64,000 nucleotides of DNA from Candidatus Kaistia colombiensis (GTDB lineage Bacteria > Pseudomonadota > Alphaproteobacteria > Rhizobiales > Kaistiaceae): the NCBI GenBank assembly GCA_029203105.1, contig CP119318.1, positions 387,001-451,000 on the forward strand. The letters are read 5' to 3'. The notes below the pieces were generated by a model. It was not told the origin of the DNA. It worked only from the letters and a program-made list of their open reading frames with translations, and made no database searches. Position 1 is the stretch's first letter. The number at the start of each line of letters is the position of its first letter. Shown in pieces: positions 16,401-24,489 of the stretch. Made by a program: the position numbers and the translations under genes.

Positions 16401-18190
16401 GCGCCCTGAGCCGACGAGGCCTCGATGCCTTTGCCGGCAGTCGAGTTCACGGTTCCGGTCTGGTTGACCGTGACGGATCCGAAGTCGCTGTTCTTTGCGT
16501 AGATGCCGTAGGTCTTGCCCTGGATCGCGCCGGACGAGGTGACGGAGACGACGCCGGTCTTCGACGAGGCCCAGATCGCCGCGCCATTCGTCGCTGTTAC
16601 GGCGCCCGTCTGGATGATGGTGTTGTTGGACGTCGATTCGGAGCGGATACCATCCTGGTAGGCGGTGATCGTTCCGCTGTTCGTCACGGAAACGCTGGCG
16701 CCGTCCGACACAACGTTGATGCCGGTTGCCCCCGCGGATCCGATGGTGCCTGCGGTCCGGTTGATGGTGACGCCCTTGTTGGCGCTGATCGAGATCGCAT
16801 CGCTGGCCGCCGTGATCGCGCCCGACCCGGAGAGGTCGGCGGTGCTGTCGAGCGTGCTCATCACGATGCCCTTGCCGGCGGACGATGTGATGTCGCCGGT
16901 CTGGACAATCTTTGTTGATTTCGAACCCGATACGGCCGTCACGGCGTCGGATTTCGCTGATACGGTCCCGGTCGAGGTAATCTTGACGATGCCGTCGCCC
17001 GAATAGGCATAGATGCCCTTGCCGTCGGAGGATTGCAGGGTGCCAGTCTGGCTGACGGTCACGGACTGCGAGCCGCTCTCGGCATAGATGCCGTAGCCAT
17101 GGGCCTCGATCGCGCCGGTATTGGTGACGGAAACGACGGCATTCGGGCCGAGGGCCACGATGCCGTCTGCGTCGTGGGCGATGAGCGAGCCGCCCGTATG
17201 CGTGATGATCAGGGACGCGGAATCGCTGGTGCGGGCATAAATGCCCGTGTGACCGGCATCGATGGCGCCGTTGACGTCGACCGAGATCTTGCCGAGCGCT
17301 TCGGCATAGACGCCATAACCGGTATCGGCGGTCAGGCCGCCAGTGTGACGAACATCGACCAGGCCGGCGTTGCCATGGCTTTCAAGATGGATAGCGTCCA
17401 CGCCCGCGTGGATGTTGCCTGCGCTTTTGGAGGTGACCTTCGCCTGGCCCCAGCCCTTGATGCCATAGCCGGCGGTCGCGTTGATCGCACCGCTGTGGTT
17501 GATGGTCACGTCGCCGGAGACATTGCTTCGAACGTTGATGCCGTCCATCGCCGCATCGATCGTGCCGACGCTGGTTTCGGCGATGCCGCCATTCGTGTCG
17601 CCGACGATGCCAGACCCGAGGGTCGATGCCAGGTTGCTGGTCACGTTGATAGTGATCGCACCATTGCTGGTGCCGTGCAGCTTGATCGCGTCGAGCCCCG
17701 CGCTGATGGCGCCATCGGTCGTCAAATTGATCGCGCCATCCGTCTCGGCCCAGACGCCGAAGCCATCCGTGGCGGTGATGGCGCCGGTGTGGTGGATCTT
17801 GATGTCGCCGATATTCTCGTCGCCGTCTTCGTAGCTCTGCGCCATGATGCCGTTTGCGCGCTCGCCCGTGACCGAGATCGCATGCGCACCCGTGTCGCTG
17901 GTGATTTCCACCGCGCCATTCGAGATGAAGCGAATACCGGATGTGTCGGCCGCCGGGGCGATGTCGCCAGTCGGATTCGTTACGATGAGCTTGCTGATCC
18001 CATCGTCTTCACCGATATCGATGCCATTGGCGAGGTCGCCGCTGCAGGTTTCCGTCGTGCCGCTGGTGCTGCACGAGGACGGGTCGGCGAAGGCCGGCGC
18101 CGCCATTCCAAGCAGGATGGCGCTTGCCGCCGCACCGCCGAGAAGGGCACTGCGCCAGGACGATGACGAGCGGTGGGACATGTCGTCCAT
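13424..18190 (-). CDS. Large beta-helix autotransporter (type Va secretion)
   Basis: About 1,588 residues from the ATG at 18188-18190 (an upstream in-frame ATG at 18268 would add 26 residues before the signal peptide). The leader is a long signal peptide (SSSSWRSALLGGAAASAILL ending AAPAFA). The passenger, roughly 900 residues, is built from many 21-22-residue glycine-rich rungs of the form GxGIxAxSxxGxVxVxxxG, expected to fold as a beta-helix. A linker region follows, then the C-terminal autotransporter barrel (last about 270 residues) that starts near ECAWGRVGYS and ends in a terminal Phe (GLKASHNF), as required for outer-membrane assembly. It should display the passenger outside the cell as an adhesin or similar. 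The glycosyltransferase gene upstream on the same strand (171 bp away) may be co-transcribed. Function of the passenger is unknown. Confidence 0.9.
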   Translation of the reverse strand: MDDMSHRSSSSWRSALLGGAAASAILLGMAAPAFADPSSCSTSGTTETCSGDLANGIDIGEDDGISKLIVTNPTGDIAPAADTSGIRFISNGAVEITSDTGAHAISVTGERANGIMAQSYEDGDENIGDIKIHHTGAITATDGFGVWAETDGAINLTTDGAISAGLDAIKLHGTSNGAITINVTSNLASTLGSGIVGDTNGGIAETSVGTIDAAMDGINVRSNVSGDVTINHSGAINATAGYGIKGWGQAKVTSKSAGNIHAGVDAIHLESHGNAGLVDVRHTGGLTADTGYGVYAEALGKISVDVNGAIDAGHTGIYARTSDSASLIITHTGGSLIAHDADGIVALGPNAVVSVTNTGAIEAHGYGIYAESGSQSVTVSQTGTLQSSDGKGIYAYSGDGIVKITSTGTVSAKSDAVTAVSGSKSTKIVQTGDITSSAGKGIVMSTLDSTADLSGSGAITAASDAISISANKGVTINRTAGTIGSAGATGINVVSDGASVSVTNSGTITAYQDGIRSESTSNNTIIQTGAVTATNGAAIWASSKTGVVSVTSSGAIQGKTYGIYAKNSDFGSVTVNQTGTVNSTAGKGIEASSAQGAVTVTTGAVTAALDGIDASNLGYGKVEITSAGVTSSHGIGIRASSSNGIVQVTNTGAIIAELTGIKASNTDNADVIVKQIGTVNSTSGKGIEASSSIGAVKVTTGAITSALDGIDATNFGAGKIDIISAGVVSTAGAGINAWSATGEIVIRNTGTVTAELDGITAANLGDSDVKVEQAGDVTSYSNAGISAWSSTGAVTVIVTGDNQITAAQDGITAGNKGDNKVSVTTAGTITSSYGSGILASSTTGEVEVKGSGDIVAALNGIDASNVGERAVNVTRTSGTITATAGRGIIASSALGAVVVNNTGSILAGQDGIVASNVGTTAVTVTQAGGVTSQNGYGIIATSALGAVTAISTGNIIAKEDGISAGNVSDTGVVSIQHTGDITTTNGSGIFVKSANAAIDVTTDGDIQAGGDGIRLAGYGNQTVAVDGGSVKGGAGFAGINFDGGHLNTLANAGEIGSANGIIGDAIRAGADSVTSIENYGTITGNVFLGDWGNTFANKKDAHFNMGAFVELGEGTLTNSGIVTIGGDAIATTALTGSFANSATGTLKIDVDLAGSKADRLNVTDNASLSGALGLHLTSMGTFGQTFSIMTADSVMVDGLALSNPLVNYTIDATANQLDLTVAGYDYLTQGLNPNGRALGGYLNNAIGHSQALDPIGLALLNLASLSEVNDAYNQLSPDTYLNEQVTAIYDSLGFATSMLSCKVRDGAYVFNAEGECAWGRVGYSTFDRETTTDSAGFDRTSWELAGGAQYALKEDYRIGFAFAAGTSKATGVDGSTGDGKRIEGGLIAKYVPGPLTLAAGLSGSYGWYDTKRSVNFGDFDDHLTGKPEAGSLNARLRASYDFGNEKVYIRPQIEGNVTYLYQAAFTEAGGLAAVSVDSGSRTVFSVAPEVEVGGQVITASGAMIRPYLKGGVTVFSDDSFDLSAHFAADTSGASDFIVTSSTDQLLWNTSVGVDVLFENGNTVRAFYDGNFGQTSTENAFGLKASHNF
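15170..17880 (-). repeat. Coding tandem repeats in autotransporter passenger
   Basis: About 40 diverged 21-22-residue units, often paired into 43-residue dyads such as TAALDGIDASNLG and STAGKGIEASSAQG that recur with small changes (for example GKGIEASS occurs twice and DGIDASN twice). Codons are diverged, so the DNA repeats are imperfect, but misassembly or recombination between units is possible here. Confidence 0.75.
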
Positions 18191-18361
18191 CAGGGCCTGT
18201 CCCGTGGAGGGGGTGTTGCGATTCTGCTGGCGGTGGCCGTGCCCCCCTAAGCTTTCTGAATGTGACAAGGCGTCCCTCGGCTCTGCATGATCTGTTCGAT
18301 GAAAAGGCCCGAGACCGCATGGCGTGTTGTCTCGGATCGAAGAAATTGGTTGTGCGGCGCG

Positions 18362-20734
18362 CTATTGGCCATCGCGCGTCCTCCGCAGGATTTCGGCCGT
18401 TGCGGCCGGGCTCGCATCCGTCCCGGCAACACTGGCGTGCGCCAAGGGATGGATGGACGGCTTCAGGACCTGGGACGCCGGCTCGGCATCCCTGGCGGTC
18501 TTGCGACTGGTCTGGTTCGCGATCGCGCTGCCGACGAAGTCTTTGTTCGAAAGCTTCGGCACGGCGTTCATCGGCGCGATCATGACGAACACGAACAATG
18601 CTGAAGCAGCGAGCATCTGCGCCGGGCGGAAGCGCGGTATGCGGGTATTTTCCGCCATCCGCGCCCGCGCAGCGACCAGCACGCCAGCGACCGGGCGCAT
18701 CAGCGCGTCAAAGCGCTGGCGCGTTGCCAGCGTCAGGTCGGCGAAGCCGTGCCGGATGCCGATGAAGTGGTGCAGGCCGTAAGCGTAGAATGAAACGTTG
18801 AGGATGGGGATGATGGCGCCGAGATACTGGCCAGCGAGAATGCCCTCGACCACATAGCGCAGCATTAGCAGCAGCATGAAGCCGTTGAACAGGAAGCAGG
18901 AGGGCGGAATGAACGTCCGGTCGGCGACCTTCGGCGTGCGCGAGAAGCTGCCCTTCTGGCCGGTGATGATCTGGCGGATTGAGGCGAATATGCCGGCAAA
19001 GCTGACCGGCAGCAGCATCAGATTGAGCGCGCAGACCGCGAAGAGGTCGCGAAACCGATAGCCAAGGCGCTTCAAATCGGTGCCGTACAGAAGGAAGTAC
19101 GGAATCATCACCAGCGGCGTCCAGACCAGCGCTCGGCCATCGGATCCGGACCAGATCATCAGGATGAAAACAGCAACGTTTCCAATCAGCGGCGACAGCA
19201 GATAATTTGTCCGCAGCATGAGTTCGGGAAGCCGCCGGATGCGTCCGGGATTGCCGAGATACTGCTTGAGCAGCATCGGGAAAATGATCAAGCCGCCATT
19301 GCTCCAGCGTTTGCGCTGGATCGCCAGGGCGCCGAAATCGGCGGGCGTGGCGCTATAGGCCATGGGCGAGAAGTAGTTGTGCACGGACCAGCCTGCATGC
19401 AGCAGGTCGATGGTCGAGCCGGTGTCCTCGATGACGGTCTCGTCTTGGATATAGACCTTGCAGCTCTTGTCGCCCTCCACCTGTAACCGGACGATCTGCT
19501 GCAGCGCGGTGAAGCGGATGAGGGCATTCGCTCCGACCCAGTAGGAGGCGTTGAAGAAGGTCGCGCCCTGGTGGATCAGATACTGGATGTCGGTCGTCGC
19601 GCCCGCGACCCGCTCCACCGGAGACGTGCCATTCGGAAAGGTCAGATAAGGCGTTTGCGCAACAGCGGCTGCCGGATTGCTGTTCAGCACATGGACCAGC
19701 TGAAGCATGTAGTCGTGCAGGATCACGCTATCGGCATCGAGGGTCAGAACGAAATCGCTAACGCACATTTCGAGCGCGTCTACCGTGTTGCCCTCCGCTA
19801 CCTCGATCCTGGTCCCGGCCGATGTCGAGCGAGCAACGTAGCTGCCGCCCATGAGGCCGATATAGGAATTGAGGTTCATCGCCTTGTTCGGCGCGTGCGA
19901 CAGATTCGCGAAAATCTTGCGCTGGAAGCTGGTGATATCAGTGCAGAACAAGCCGGCGAGGGTTTTGTATTCGCGTGTGAGTTCAACACGCGTCAGGTCG
20001 CTGTCGATCAACTTTCGGCCATAGGCCCGATAGTGTCGAGCGAGGTCGAGGACGATCCGGTCGATGAAGAAACGGTCGACATGGCCGAAGGCCGGCGAGA
20101 TGCCGGCCTCGAGGGTTCGGGCCAGACCCTCGAGCCAATCTGCGGCTTGGTCATAGCAATGCTTCAGCCGGTCTGCCTCTGCGGAGATGTCGATGCTGTC
20201 AGTCTCGGCGCGTCGCTGCCAGGCGGCCGCTTCGGTCCGCAGCGCCCGCATCGGTCTGTCGAGCATCCGTGAGACTTCGTCGACGGCCGAGAGCGTCTGC
20301 TCGACCGAACCGGGATCGTTTGGCGGATCATCGACGAGCAGGACAATATGACGGTTGGAATAGCGGGCCAGGGCTGCCGAGAGCATCGTCATGATGATGA
20401 CGCGCCGCTCTTCCCGATAGGTCGGGATTAGAACGGCGACGCTCGGGGCGCTATCCTCGAACAGATTGGAGACGTCGGCTTCGGCAAAGGCGCGGTGCTG
20501 CTGCGAGCGGCGAGCCGCGCCATAGCGGCTCAGTTGGTAGGACAGGCAGCAATAGATCAAGCCGAAGAGCAGGCCGCAATAGAGCAGACGGTCCGCGAGG
20601 CCCATATCGTCCAGCACATAAAGGAACACAGCCAGCGCCCCGACCGAAGCGAGCGAGCAGGCAATGAAGAACAGCACGAGATACGGCTCGTGCGACCGCT
20701 TGGACTTCATGAAGATCGGACGTGGAATTGGCAT
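18362..20734 (-). CDS. Membrane processive glycosyltransferase, GT2 (BcsA/Alg8-like)
   Basis: A 790-residue inner-membrane protein. Two N-terminal helices precede a cytoplasmic GT-A domain (about residues 90-460). The family-2 motifs are present: IPTYREERR and LLVDDPPND near the start, TLDADS (DxD-type), VIEDTGST (acceptor-site ED), and QRKRW, the processivity motif of cellulose, hyaluronan and alginate synthases. At least six more membrane helices follow. A long insertion (about 150-300) separates the first two GT motifs. There is no PilZ domain at the C-terminus, so direct c-di-GMP control as in BcsA is not evident. It probably polymerises and exports a surface polysaccharide from an activated sugar. 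The gene lies just upstream of the autotransporter gene on the same strand. The start could also be the ATG at 20710. Confidence 0.85.
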   Translation of the reverse strand: MPIPRPIFMKSKRSHEPYLVLFFIACSLASVGALAVFLYVLDDMGLADRLLYCGLLFGLIYCCLSYQLSRYGAARRSQQHRAFAEADVSNLFEDSAPSVAVLIPTYREERRVIIMTMLSAALARYSNRHIVLLVDDPPNDPGSVEQTLSAVDEVSRMLDRPMRALRTEAAAWQRRAETDSIDISAEADRLKHCYDQAADWLEGLARTLEAGISPAFGHVDRFFIDRIVLDLARHYRAYGRKLIDSDLTRVELTREYKTLAGLFCTDITSFQRKIFANLSHAPNKAMNLNSYIGLMGGSYVARSTSAGTRIEVAEGNTVDALEMCVSDFVLTLDADSVILHDYMLQLVHVLNSNPAAAVAQTPYLTFPNGTSPVERVAGATTDIQYLIHQGATFFNASYWVGANALIRFTALQQIVRLQVEGDKSCKVYIQDETVIEDTGSTIDLLHAGWSVHNYFSPMAYSATPADFGALAIQRKRWSNGGLIIFPMLLKQYLGNPGRIRRLPELMLRTNYLLSPLIGNVAVFILMIWSGSDGRALVWTPLVMIPYFLLYGTDLKRLGYRFRDLFAVCALNLMLLPVSFAGIFASIRQIITGQKGSFSRTPKVADRTFIPPSCFLFNGFMLLLMLRYVVEGILAGQYLGAIIPILNVSFYAYGLHHFIGIRHGFADLTLATRQRFDALMRPVAGVLVAARARMAENTRIPRFRPAQMLAASALFVFVMIAPMNAVPKLSNKDFVGSAIANQTSRKTARDAEPASQVLKPSIHPLAHASVAGTDASPAATAEILRRTRDGQ

Positions 20735-21421
20735 CGCAGGCTTGGTTCGATCCGGGCTTGAGACGGGGGTAGAGGGCGAATTCAGCGATGACGCCGCACG
20801 GCGCTATCAGCGTCTCAAGGGGTTGAGCGATCGCCGGCTTCGGCGGACAGGTATGGAGGTGGATGCCCCGTTCCGCACAGCTTCAGAGCTCTACGGCCGG
20901 TGCGAGAAGCACCGGAATCGGAGGGAGGCGAGCCAGGGTGTTCTGCAATGCAATACTGTCGGATGGGGATATGACGAAACGTTCGGACCGGATGTTCCCT
21001 TGTCCGAATGACCTCGAAGTGAGCCGTCCGTCGGGCGGACTGCTGCTTTAATCCGTCCTGCACCTTGATAGCCCCCCCGGCCGCCCCATAGTTCAAACGT
21101 TACGTCATGCGAAGCAAGTTTCGCATTAAGAAACAACACTTCAGTGACATAGTGGAAGATATCTGAACCTTCATCTGCGTTACACGTCGGGGCCTGACCA
21201 CGCAACGGGCGTCGTCGATCTTGTTTGGGTATGTGACCAGATTATCGCGAATTTGGTTCAATTCCCGCAGCATTGAGACCTTGTTCGGAAACTGCGCGGA
21301 CGCTACCAATGCCGAGATCCGGGGGGCTCAAGCGTGCGAACGGTCCCACCCGATGGCAAGGTACGATCGCTCCCCGGCACGGATTCGGGGCCGATCTCCG
21401 TGAAGGGCTGGGTTCAGAAGC
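20735..21421. other. 687-bp divergent promoter region, no gene seen
   Basis: The gap between the divergent glycosyltransferase and Sel1 genes has no supported coding frame. It is less GC-rich than its flanks, especially around 21090-21300 (for example AAGCAAGTTTCGCATTAAG), and could hold two divergent promoters and regulatory sites. I see no long inverted repeat or RNA gene in it. Confidence 0.5.
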
Positions 21422-22321
21422 ATGGTCTACTACAAGGCTAGAATTCTATCGGCCGTGCGGGCCTTTGCCGTCGGCCTTTTCGTGGCGGGAACGATTGTTG
21501 GCGCGAAGGCCGGGCCGAATGACGAGGGCGACAAAGCGCTGGCCGCGCAAAACTACGATCGCGCCATGGTGCTTTACCGGCAGGCGGCAGATAGAAATGA
21601 CCCTTGGGGTCAGGTGAATGTCGGCAAGATGTACGAGAATGGCCAGGGCGTCGCCACGAACCCCAAGCTGGCCGCTGTCTGGTATGCGAAGGCGGCCGGT
21701 CAAGGCAATGACTGGGCCCAGAACAGCCTCGGTTCGCTCTACGAGAATGGTAGTGGCGTGCCGAAAGATCTCGCCAAGGCGGCTGCGCTCTACAAGAAGT
21801 CGGCCGCCAAGGGCAACAATTGGGCGCTGTACAATCTGGCGCGCTTTCAGGCCGACGGCATCGGCATGGCCGTGAGCCCGGCGGAATCGCTGAAAAACTT
21901 CCGCAAGGCGGCGGAACTTGGAAATTCATGGGCGCAGTACACGCTTGGCGACAAGTACGCGACAGGGACCGGCGTATCACCGAGCTATCCGATCGCGATC
22001 GCCTGGTACAAGAAGGCGGCCGACCAGGGCAATGCCTGGAGTCAGTTCAAACTCGCCCAGTTCTATGAGAAGGGGACGGGCGTCGTGCAGAACGACGCGA
22101 CCGCGGCCAAGCTATACAAGGCCTCGGCCGATCAGGGCAATCATCTCGCCCAGGCGAGCTACGGCCTGGCACTCGAGACCGGCAAAGGTCTGAAGCGCTG
22201 GAACAAGGCTGAAGCGGTTCGCTACTACAAGCTGGCCGTTGCCAATCCAGGCGCACCGGCATGGGTCATGCAACGCCTCACGGCGCTGGATGGCGCGCAG
22301 CCAAAGCCGACGGCAAACTGA
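21422..22321 (+). CDS. Secreted Sel1-repeat (TPR-like) protein
   Basis: A 299-residue protein. The N-terminus is a signal peptide (ILSAVRAFAVGLFVAGTIVG, cut after AKA). The mature part consists of about seven Sel1-like repeats of 36 residues, each with the pattern AxxWYxKAAxQGNxWAQxxLGxxYExGxGV; clear examples are AAVWYAKAAGQGNDWAQNSL and IAWYKKAADQGNAWSQFKLA. Sel1 solenoids scaffold protein complexes; AlgK in alginate export and several type-secretion partners use this fold. It is divergent from the processive glycosyltransferase. A role as its periplasmic scaffold is attractive but inferred. An IS3 element was inserted 6 bp after its stop codon, which may have removed downstream partners. 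Confidence 0.88.
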   Translation: MVYYKARILSAVRAFAVGLFVAGTIVGAKAGPNDEGDKALAAQNYDRAMVLYRQAADRNDPWGQVNVGKMYENGQGVATNPKLAAVWYAKAAGQGNDWAQNSLGSLYENGSGVPKDLAKAAALYKKSAAKGNNWALYNLARFQADGIGMAVSPAESLKNFRKAAELGNSWAQYTLGDKYATGTGVSPSYPIAIAWYKKAADQGNAWSQFKLAQFYEKGTGVVQNDATAAKLYKASADQGNHLAQASYGLALETGKGLKRWNKAEAVRYYKLAVANPGAPAWVMQRLTALDGAQPKPTAN

Positions 22322-22364
22322 CGCTGTGAGCTACCCCCGATCCTTGGACAAATTTCCGGGTTAG

Positions 22365-23207
22365 CTAAGCTACTCTCTGTGCCTGCTGATCGGTTTCGAT
22401 GCTGTTGAAGTAGACCACGGCGGGCGGCTGCCCGCCATGGGCAGTGTGGGGCCGCCGATGGTTGTAGAAGGTGGTCCAGCGACCGATTGCAGCCTTTGCC
22501 TGCAATCCCGTCTCCCAGGCGTGCAGGTAGACGCATTCGTATTTCAGGGACCGCCACAGGCGCTCGATGAAGACGTTGTCGATGCACCGCCCCTTGCCAT
22601 CCATCGAGATCCGGGTGCCGACCCGCTTCAAACCGTCGGTCCAGGCGAAGGATGTGAACTGGCTGCCTTGGTCCGTAATCATGATCCCAGGCGCGCCGAA
22701 GCGGTGGATGGCCTCGTTCAGCGCTTCGACGCAGAAGTCGGCCTCCAGCGTATTGGAGGTGCGCCAGGCCAGCACCTTCCGCGTGAACCAGTCCATGATG
22801 GCCACCAGATAGAGAAAGCCGCGTCGCATCGGCAAGTAGGTGATGTCGGCGCACCAGGCCTGACCGGGACGATCCACCCGCAGCCCGCCCAGCAGATAGG
22901 GATAGGTCTTATGGCCCTTCCTCGGCTTGCTGGTGTTGGGCTTCTGGTAAATCGGAATCAAACACATGAGCCGCATCAGACGCCGGATACGCTTCTGGTT
23001 CACGCCATACCCTTCGTTCTGAAGGTGCCAGGTCATCTGCCGCACGCCGTAGAAGGGCGTGTCCAAAAACTGCCGATCGATCAGCTGCATCAGCCACAGG
23101 TTCTGCTCCGTCTCGCCCGTCGGCTCGTGGTAGAACGACGAGCGCGAGATCGACAGAAGGCGGCACTGCGCTCCGATCGACAGCGCTGGATGGTCCCGCT
23201 CGATCAT
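22365..23207 (-). CDS. IS3 family transposase OrfB (DDE integrase core)
   Basis: About 280 residues from the ATG at 23205-23207; in life it is probably made as an OrfAB fusion through a -1 frameshift. The HTH-like start (LSIGAQCRLLSISRSSFYHE) is followed by the rve/DDE core: first Asp in WCADITYLP, second in MITDQGSQFTS, Glu in NVFIERLWRSLKYE. The C-terminal motif YNHRRPHTAHGGQPPAVVYF is typical. It appears intact. The group is close to the IS3/IS51-type elements of rhizobia. Confidence 0.92.
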   Translation of the reverse strand: MIERDHPALSIGAQCRLLSISRSSFYHEPTGETEQNLWLMQLIDRQFLDTPFYGVRQMTWHLQNEGYGVNQKRIRRLMRLMCLIPIYQKPNTSKPRKGHKTYPYLLGGLRVDRPGQAWCADITYLPMRRGFLYLVAIMDWFTRKVLAWRTSNTLEADFCVEALNEAIHRFGAPGIMITDQGSQFTSFAWTDGLKRVGTRISMDGKGRCIDNVFIERLWRSLKYECVYLHAWETGLQAKAAIGRWTTFYNHRRPHTAHGGQPPAVVYFNSIETDQQAQRVA

Positions 23208-23215
23208 GCCACGCC

Positions 23216-23512
23216 TCACTTGCCGATCCACGGCTTGAGCTTTCGTGACAAAAAATCGTTGGCGATAGCCAACTCCCCAATCTTGGCGTGCAGGGATCGA
23301 ACCGTCTCCTCGTCCACTTCCGCCGCCGGCTTCTGGCCGCCGCACTCGAAAATGTCCGCTGCTCCGTCGAGCAGGGCTTTCTTCCACTGGTGGATCATCG
23401 TCGGATGCACACCGTATTCGGCCGCCAATTCCGACACCGTGCACTCGCCCTTCACGGCTTCCAGCGCCACCCGAGCCTTGAAGCCCGCGTCATGGTTCCT
23501 GCGTTTCCGCAT
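23216..23512 (-). CDS. IS3 family transposase OrfA
   Basis: A 98-residue DNA-binding subunit. The helix-turn-helix is in CTVSELAAEYGVHPTMIHQW (about residues 24-43) and a leucine-zipper-like C-terminus follows (VRSLHAKIGELAIANDFLSR). It recognises the IS ends and acts fused to OrfB after frameshifting. Its stop lies 9 bp before the OrfB ATG in another frame. Confidence 0.9.
   Translation of the reverse strand: MRKRRNHDAGFKARVALEAVKGECTVSELAAEYGVHPTMIHQWKKALLDGAADIFECGGQKPAAEVDEETVRSLHAKIGELAIANDFLSRKLKPWIGK
23249..23255 (-). promoter_or_regulatory. Likely -1 frameshift site (TTTTTTG) in IS3 orfA
   Basis: On the minus strand the orfA codons GAT TTT TTG contain the heptamer T TTT TTG just before the orfA stop. 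A -1 slip continues into an open frame leading into orfB, as is known for IS3 elements. Confidence 0.55.
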
Positions 23513-23592
23513 GCCTGATCTCCTCGTCCTTGGAGACCAGCAAACGTCAGATCGTAGCTTCCGTCACTGTCCGATTTCCGGGGAGTAGCTCA

Positions 23593-24116
23593 AACCTCAC
23601 AGATCGCGACCAAGCCCGAAAGGTGGTCCAGAAACACCGCTTACACATCAAAGACCCGCTGGAAGTTCAGACCGACTTCCGTCACATCCGCTTATGGCGC
23701 CAGTCGAGCGACACCATCAAGTGCCAGGGGTCATGACGGCTGTCGGCGTTCTCGTCATCGGGCTACTGGGCCTGATCTGGGCCGCCATCAAAGGCCACGT
23801 CTGAACGCCGGTTGACCCAGAACCGGAGTCAACATTACGTTACGGCATGCTGATACGGGCTCTCGTCTATGTTGGCGCCATGATCGGGCTCACCATCGTG
23901 TGTTGGTGGGCAGGGTGGGATCTCGCGGTTGACATCAGCGCGGCGTTCTAGGGACCTTCACGCCAGCCGGCCTGGTCATCAGCCTACCCTTGCTGATCGA
24001 CACGCTCATACGGATCTGGAGCTGGCTTCCGCACAGGGGCCGTGAGCGCATCCGGCGCGCCGGGCCGTCCAGGCCGACGCGTTGTTCGATGTCGCCTTCC
24101 GATCTAGCATTGCAAT
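23593..24116 (+). other. Remnants of plasmid-like small genes
   Basis: No complete recognisable gene. The first 140 bp read DRDQARKVVQKHRLHIKDPL as a C-terminal scrap. Then a 23-codon frame at 23733-23804 (MTAVGVLVIGLLGLIWAAIK) and a 34-codon frame at 23847-23951 (MLIRALVYVGAMIGLTIVCW) each encode one membrane helix. After the latter stop, a shifted frame continues AGLVISLPLLIDTLIRIWSW, suggesting a single frameshifted two-helix membrane protein. Together with the nuclease gene that follows, this resembles cargo from a conjugative or mobilisable plasmid. Confidence 0.45.
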
Positions 24117-24416
24117 ATGCGCGCCATCATATTGCCCCTGTTGCTCCTCCCGCTCATTCCGTTGGTGCCCTCGACCACCGAGGCGGCCGGCGGTGCCGAA
24201 ACCGCGCTCGTGACAGCGTGCTTTGTCCCAGCGCAGGATTGCGAAGCGCAGATCTCGGCGAGCATCAGCCGGGCCCGCTCGCAGGTCTACGTTCAAGCCT
24301 ATGGCTTCACGTCGACCAAGATCCTCCGGGCCCTACGGGAGGCCGTGGCGCGCGGCGTCAAGGTGAGCGTCATCCTCGACAAGAGCAACCGGCAGAAGCG
24401 CTACTCCGGTGCCGAA
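24117..24416 (+). pseudogene. PLD-family secreted endonuclease (Nuc-like), truncated
   Basis: The frame begins with a signal peptide (MRAIILPLLLLPLIPLVPST, cut near TEA-A) and continues with CFVPAQDCEAQISASISRAR, QVYVQAYGFTSTKILRAL and VSVILDKSNRQKRYS. This is the N-terminal half of phospholipase-D superfamily nucleases like Nuc of IncN plasmids. The single HKD active-site motif lies further downstream in that family and is missing because the IS3 element starts at 24417. Such nucleases are commonly encoded by conjugative plasmids or their remnants. The truncated product should be inactive. Confidence 0.85.
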
Positions 24417-24489
24417 TGTCCGTCAGCGAATGATTTGAGACAGCCCGGCGCTTGAAGGATTGGAGTTTCTGGTCCGTCTGTTTGTTGAT

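Larger units (their letters stand above)
22327..23592 (-). mobile_element. IS3 family insertion sequence (1,266 bp)
   Basis: The ends read inward TGAGCTACCCCCGATCCTTG (left) and TGAGCTACTCCCCGGAAATC (right), imperfect inverted repeats of about 25 bp. The element contains overlapping orfA and orfB on the minus strand linked by a slippery T-run. The flanks (gctg on the left, aacc on the right) show no target duplication, so it may have been involved in a rearrangement or the duplication was lost. Confidence 0.9.

Noticed and set aside
15056..18166. Long open frames on the plus strand opposite the autotransporter gene (over 370 and 620 codons)
   Set aside because: They mirror the repeated glycine- and threonine-rich codons of the autotransporter, encode monotonous Arg/Asp/Gly-rich sequences, and lack family likeness or ribosome sites.
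22327..23592. Target-site duplication at the first IS3 element
   Set aside because: Flanking bases (gctg and aacc) do not match for any 3-5-bp length, so no duplication is claimed.
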